A DNA stretch of 64,000 bases from an uncultured Bacteroidia bacterium (GTDB lineage: Bacteria; Bacteroidota; Bacteroidia; Bacteroidales; Prolixibacteraceae). Below are positions 61,981 to 64,000 of the stretch, one piece after another. The notes below the pieces were generated by a model that was not told the DNA's origin, did not search any database, and saw only the letters and a program-made list of their open reading frames with translations. Location of the stretch: contig CAINLJ010000135.1 in assembly GCA_903850335.1 (NCBI GenBank), positions 17,534 to 81,533 of the forward strand, read 5' to 3'. The position numbers were made by a program, and so were the translations under genes. Numbering within the stretch: the first letter of the stretch is position 1; each line of letters begins with the position of its first letter.

Positions 61981-63270
61981 ATGGGATATCTTTTTACCTC
62001 GGAATCGGTGTCTGAAGGGCACCCCGATAAAGTAGCCGATCAGATTTCGGATGCTGTTCTTGATGAATTTCTTGCCTATGATGCAAACTCAAAGGTAGCT
62101 TGCGAGACCCTTGTAACCACAGGACAGGTAATTCTGGCAGGGGAGATTAAATCACAAACTTATGTGGATGTGCGTGAGGTGGCACGAAGGGTAATTAACA
62201 GAATTGGTTATACTAAGGCTGAATACCAGTTTGATGGTGATTCATGTGGAGTCTTAACAGCTTTACATGAGCAATCACCGGATATCAATCGGGGCGTCGA
62301 TAAGGTTGACCGCGAAAATCAGGGAGCCGGAGACCAGGGTATGATGTTTGGTTATGCTTCATCTGAGACTCAAAATTATATGCCTCTTTCGCTTGACTTG
62401 TCTCATTTATTACTAAAGGAACTCGCGGCTATACGTCGTGCCGGCGTAGTTATGACATATCTTCGTCCGGACTCAAAATCACAGGTCACTATCGAATACG
62501 ACAATGATAGCAAACCCGTTAAGGTTCATACAATTGTTGTCTCAACACAACATGATGAATTTCTTCAGCCTGAGAACAACACTCCGGAGGCACAGGCCAT
62601 AGCAGACCAGGCTATGTGCGATAAGATAAAAGACGATGTACAGAAATACCTTATTCCGGCAATATTGGCTAAACTGCCTGTTCAAATACAGGAATTGTTT
62701 TCGACCGGTTATATTCTTTATGTAAATCCTACAGGAAAATTTGTTATTGGTGGACCTCATGGAGATACTGGTCTTACAGGTCGTAAGATCATTGTCGATA
62801 CTTATGGTGGTAAAGGGGCACATGGGGGTGGAGCATTCTCAGGCAAGGATCCATCAAAAGTTGACAGATCTGCGGCTTATGCGGCACGACATATTGCCAA
62901 GAATATGGTAGCGGCAGGTATTGCTGATGAGATTCTTGTGCAACTCGCCTATGCTATTGGCGTTGCCCAACCTGTTAACATCTATGTAAATACATATAAT
63001 ACCTCAAAAATTTCACTCAGTGACGGTGAGATTGCTGAGAAGATCCAGGGTCTTTTCGACCTTCGCCCTTATGCTATTGAGGAGCGGTTAAAGCTGAGAA
63101 ATCCGATCTATGAAGAAACAGCAGCGTACGGACACATGGGACGTGATCCCCAGACAATAACAAAGAAATATTCCTCTCCATATTTTGGAGAACTTGTGAA
63201 AGAAGTGGAGCTTTTTACCTGGGAAAAACTTGATTATACAGACAAAATCAAGGCGGCCTTTGGCATTTGA
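61981..63270 (+). CDS. metK: S-adenosylmethionine synthetase
   Basis: Makes SAM from methionine and ATP. 429 residues, normal. [18 protein letters not shown] (ATP/methionine site), [12 protein letters not shown], the [13 protein letters not shown] loop and [19 protein letters not shown] are all intact. It has its own promoter, a candidate SAM-II riboswitch and a clean terminator, so it is a monocistronic unit. Confidence 0.97.
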   Translation: MGYLFTSESVSEGHPDKVADQISDAVLDEFLAYDANSKVACETLVTTGQVILAGEIKSQTYVDVREVARRVINRIGYTKAEYQFDGDSCGVLTALHEQSPDINRGVDKVDRENQGAGDQGMMFGYASSETQNYMPLSLDLSHLLLKELAAIRRAGVVMTYLRPDSKSQVTIEYDNDSKPVKVHTIVVSTQHDEFLQPENNTPEAQAIADQAMCDKIKDDVQKYLIPAILAKLPVQIQELFSTGYILYVNPTGKFVIGGPHGDTGLTGRKIIVDTYGGKGAHGGGAFSGKDPSKVDRSAAYAARHIAKNMVAAGIADEILVQLAYAIGVAQPVNIYVNTYNTSKISLSDGEIAEKIQGLFDLRPYAIEERLKLRNPIYEETAAYGHMGRDPQTITKKYSSPYFGELVKEVELFTWEKLDYTDKIKAAFGI

Positions 63271-63287
63271 TCTGACTAATTTTAACA

Positions 63288-63325
63288 AAAAGCCGGGTTT
63301 ATTTCTTACGAAATACCCGGCTTTT
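63288..63325 (+). terminator. Intrinsic terminator after metK
   Basis: AAAAGCCGGGT (63288-63298) pairs with ACCCGGCTTTT (63315-63325), an 11-bp stem with a 16-nt loop and a terminal T run. Confidence 0.8.
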
Positions 63326-63466
63326 GCTATGTTCCAAAATACTTGAGACCAGATAAAATTGAATTTTTATTTCATAAACAGCGATTTGCAGAAGTTTTGT
63401 TACCAAAGAGACAGAGGTGGAGAGCACTGATTATATTTGTAGAATACACGATGGGCTATGCACCAA

Positions 63467-63481
63467 AGGTACAGCGTACCG
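63467..63481. repeat. Left 15-bp terminal inverted repeat of the transposase unit (palindromic)
   Basis: AGGTACAGCGTACCG is the reverse complement of the copy at 63986-64000. Inside it GGTAC-agc-GTACC folds as a tiny hairpin, REP-like. It lies 10 bp beyond the stop codon of the transposase. Confidence 0.75.
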
Positions 63482-63491
63482 GAATATCATA

Positions 63492-63971
63492 TTATTCCCA
63501 ATTAGATACATCATCAAAGAAAATGAAGACATATTCATCGTTAAATTCAATTTCATTTTTTTGAAGTAATTCCAAATATTCTTCGCGAAATGTCCTCTTC
63601 TGATGATGAATCTCCTGGCTCTTTATATATTGGATTACAGTATTTATTTGGGAGTGGGAATGTGTAAATGCTCCATAACCCCTTTGCCATTCAAACTTGA
63701 ACTTAGAAAGATTGTTATTCTTTATCCATGCATTACTCGAAGTCTTAATCTCTTCCACTAAATTAGGAATCAATTGATTAACATTATAGCCGATAAAAAT
63801 ATGAATATGATCAGGCATCGCATTGATAACTAATAGCTTATGATTATGATTTTGGATGATTCCAGTAATGTACATCCCCAATTCATTCTTCCACGCTATC
63901 TTGATTAAGGAATCCCGATTCTTAACTGCAAATACCAGGTGAACATAGCATTGGGTATAGGTATTAGCCAT
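63492..63971 (-). mobile_element. IS200-like / REP-associated tyrosine transposase (Y1 HUH)
   Basis: Single-strand transposase of 159 residues. The HUH motif is H55-I-H57 in MPDHIHIFIG, and the nucleophile is Y115 in VIQYIKSQEIHHQ. Size and the FEWQRGYGAFTHS segment agree with TnpA of the IS200/RAYT type. The gene is tightly bounded by 15-bp palindromic inverted repeats (63467-63481 and 63986-64000), 10 and 14 bp outside the coding region. The reading frame is intact, so it may be active. The right boundary coincides with the window end, so any further flanking sequence is unseen. Confidence 0.9.
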
Positions 63972-63985
63972 ATTTAAAGGTATTA

Positions 63986-64000
63986 CGGTACGCTGTACCT
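63986..64000. repeat. Right 15-bp terminal inverted repeat of the transposase unit (palindromic)
   Basis: CGGTACGCTGTACCT, the exact reverse complement of the left copy, 14 bp upstream of the transposase start; it may continue past the window. Confidence 0.75.

Noticed and set aside
63343..63564. 73-codon plus-strand frame between metK and the transposase
   Set aside because: It runs through the transposase inverted repeat and into its coding region and has no protein-like motif. A TATATTTG box at 63432 lies inside it but points to no gene.
1..64000. tRNA, rRNA and CRISPR arrays
   Set aside because: The gene-free gaps were read for cloverleaf-like arms and regularly spaced repeats; none was seen.

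Overview
The window comes from a Bacteroidota chromosome, most likely an environmental polysaccharide degrader of the Bacteroidales type. The evidence is a GldA-like ABC ATPase, a type IX secretion C-terminal sorting domain, an UpxY-type NusG paralogue, the long form of IspG, lipoproteins with a Cys lipobox, and many -7 boxes of the form TAnnTTTG, which is the Bacteroidota sigma factor signature. Base composition is moderately AT-rich. No rRNA, tRNA or CRISPR array was seen.

Region 1 (1-12.7 kb) is carbohydrate catabolism. A GH92 alpha-mannosidase, truncated by the window edge, converges on a long minus-strand operon. In transcription order the operon encodes a nitrilase-fold amidase, two TIM-barrel sugar isomerases/epimerases, a ceramidase-like secreted hydrolase, a LarA-family nickel-pincer racemase/epimerase, an ACS-type sugar-acid MFS transporter, a BASS-type transporter and a GH9 glycosidase. 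No SusC/SusD pair is present. Region 2 (12.8-17.6 kb) is a phosphorelay diverging from that operon: a propeller-sensor hybrid histidine kinase ending in REC and HPt domains, followed by a stand-alone receiver. Region 3 (17.6-30.7 kb) is mixed: penicillin acylase, an OmpA-type protein, the scar of two decayed genes, a GH35 beta-galactosidase, a class V aminotransferase, a MerR regulator with cobalamin-binding motifs, and a triple-FAS1 lipoprotein.

Region 4 (28.2-33.1 kb) is a minus-strand operon of TonB-dependent receptor, flavodoxin-fold quinone reductase, LytS-type kinase and LytTR regulator. Region 5 (33.2-43.7 kb) is a second carbohydrate cluster: two Gfo/Idh/MocA oxidoreductases, two DUF6807 (PmoA-like) proteins and a URO-D-family protein on the minus strand, with a PemK/MazF-type toxin-antitoxin pair inserted, diverging from a very large GH106-like glycosidase. 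A two-domain DUF1080 protein at 46.6-47.9 kb fits the same oxidise-then-cleave chemistry.

Region 6 (43.8-52.4 kb) is a minimal surface-polysaccharide locus (UpxY, two paralogous WecA/MraY-type initiating transferases, VanZ-like protein, RfbA, RfbC) that surrounds a small DNA-repair pair (SRAP and MGMT). Region 7 (52.4-64 kb) is largely housekeeping: PBP1A, IspG, GldA, a T9SS-exported beta-helix protein and metK. The metK leader carries a strong candidate SAM-II riboswitch. The window ends in an IS200-like REP-associated transposase bounded by 15-bp inverted palindromic ends. Several open frames that begin with TTG actually begin inside a -7 promoter box, so their starts are corrected here.
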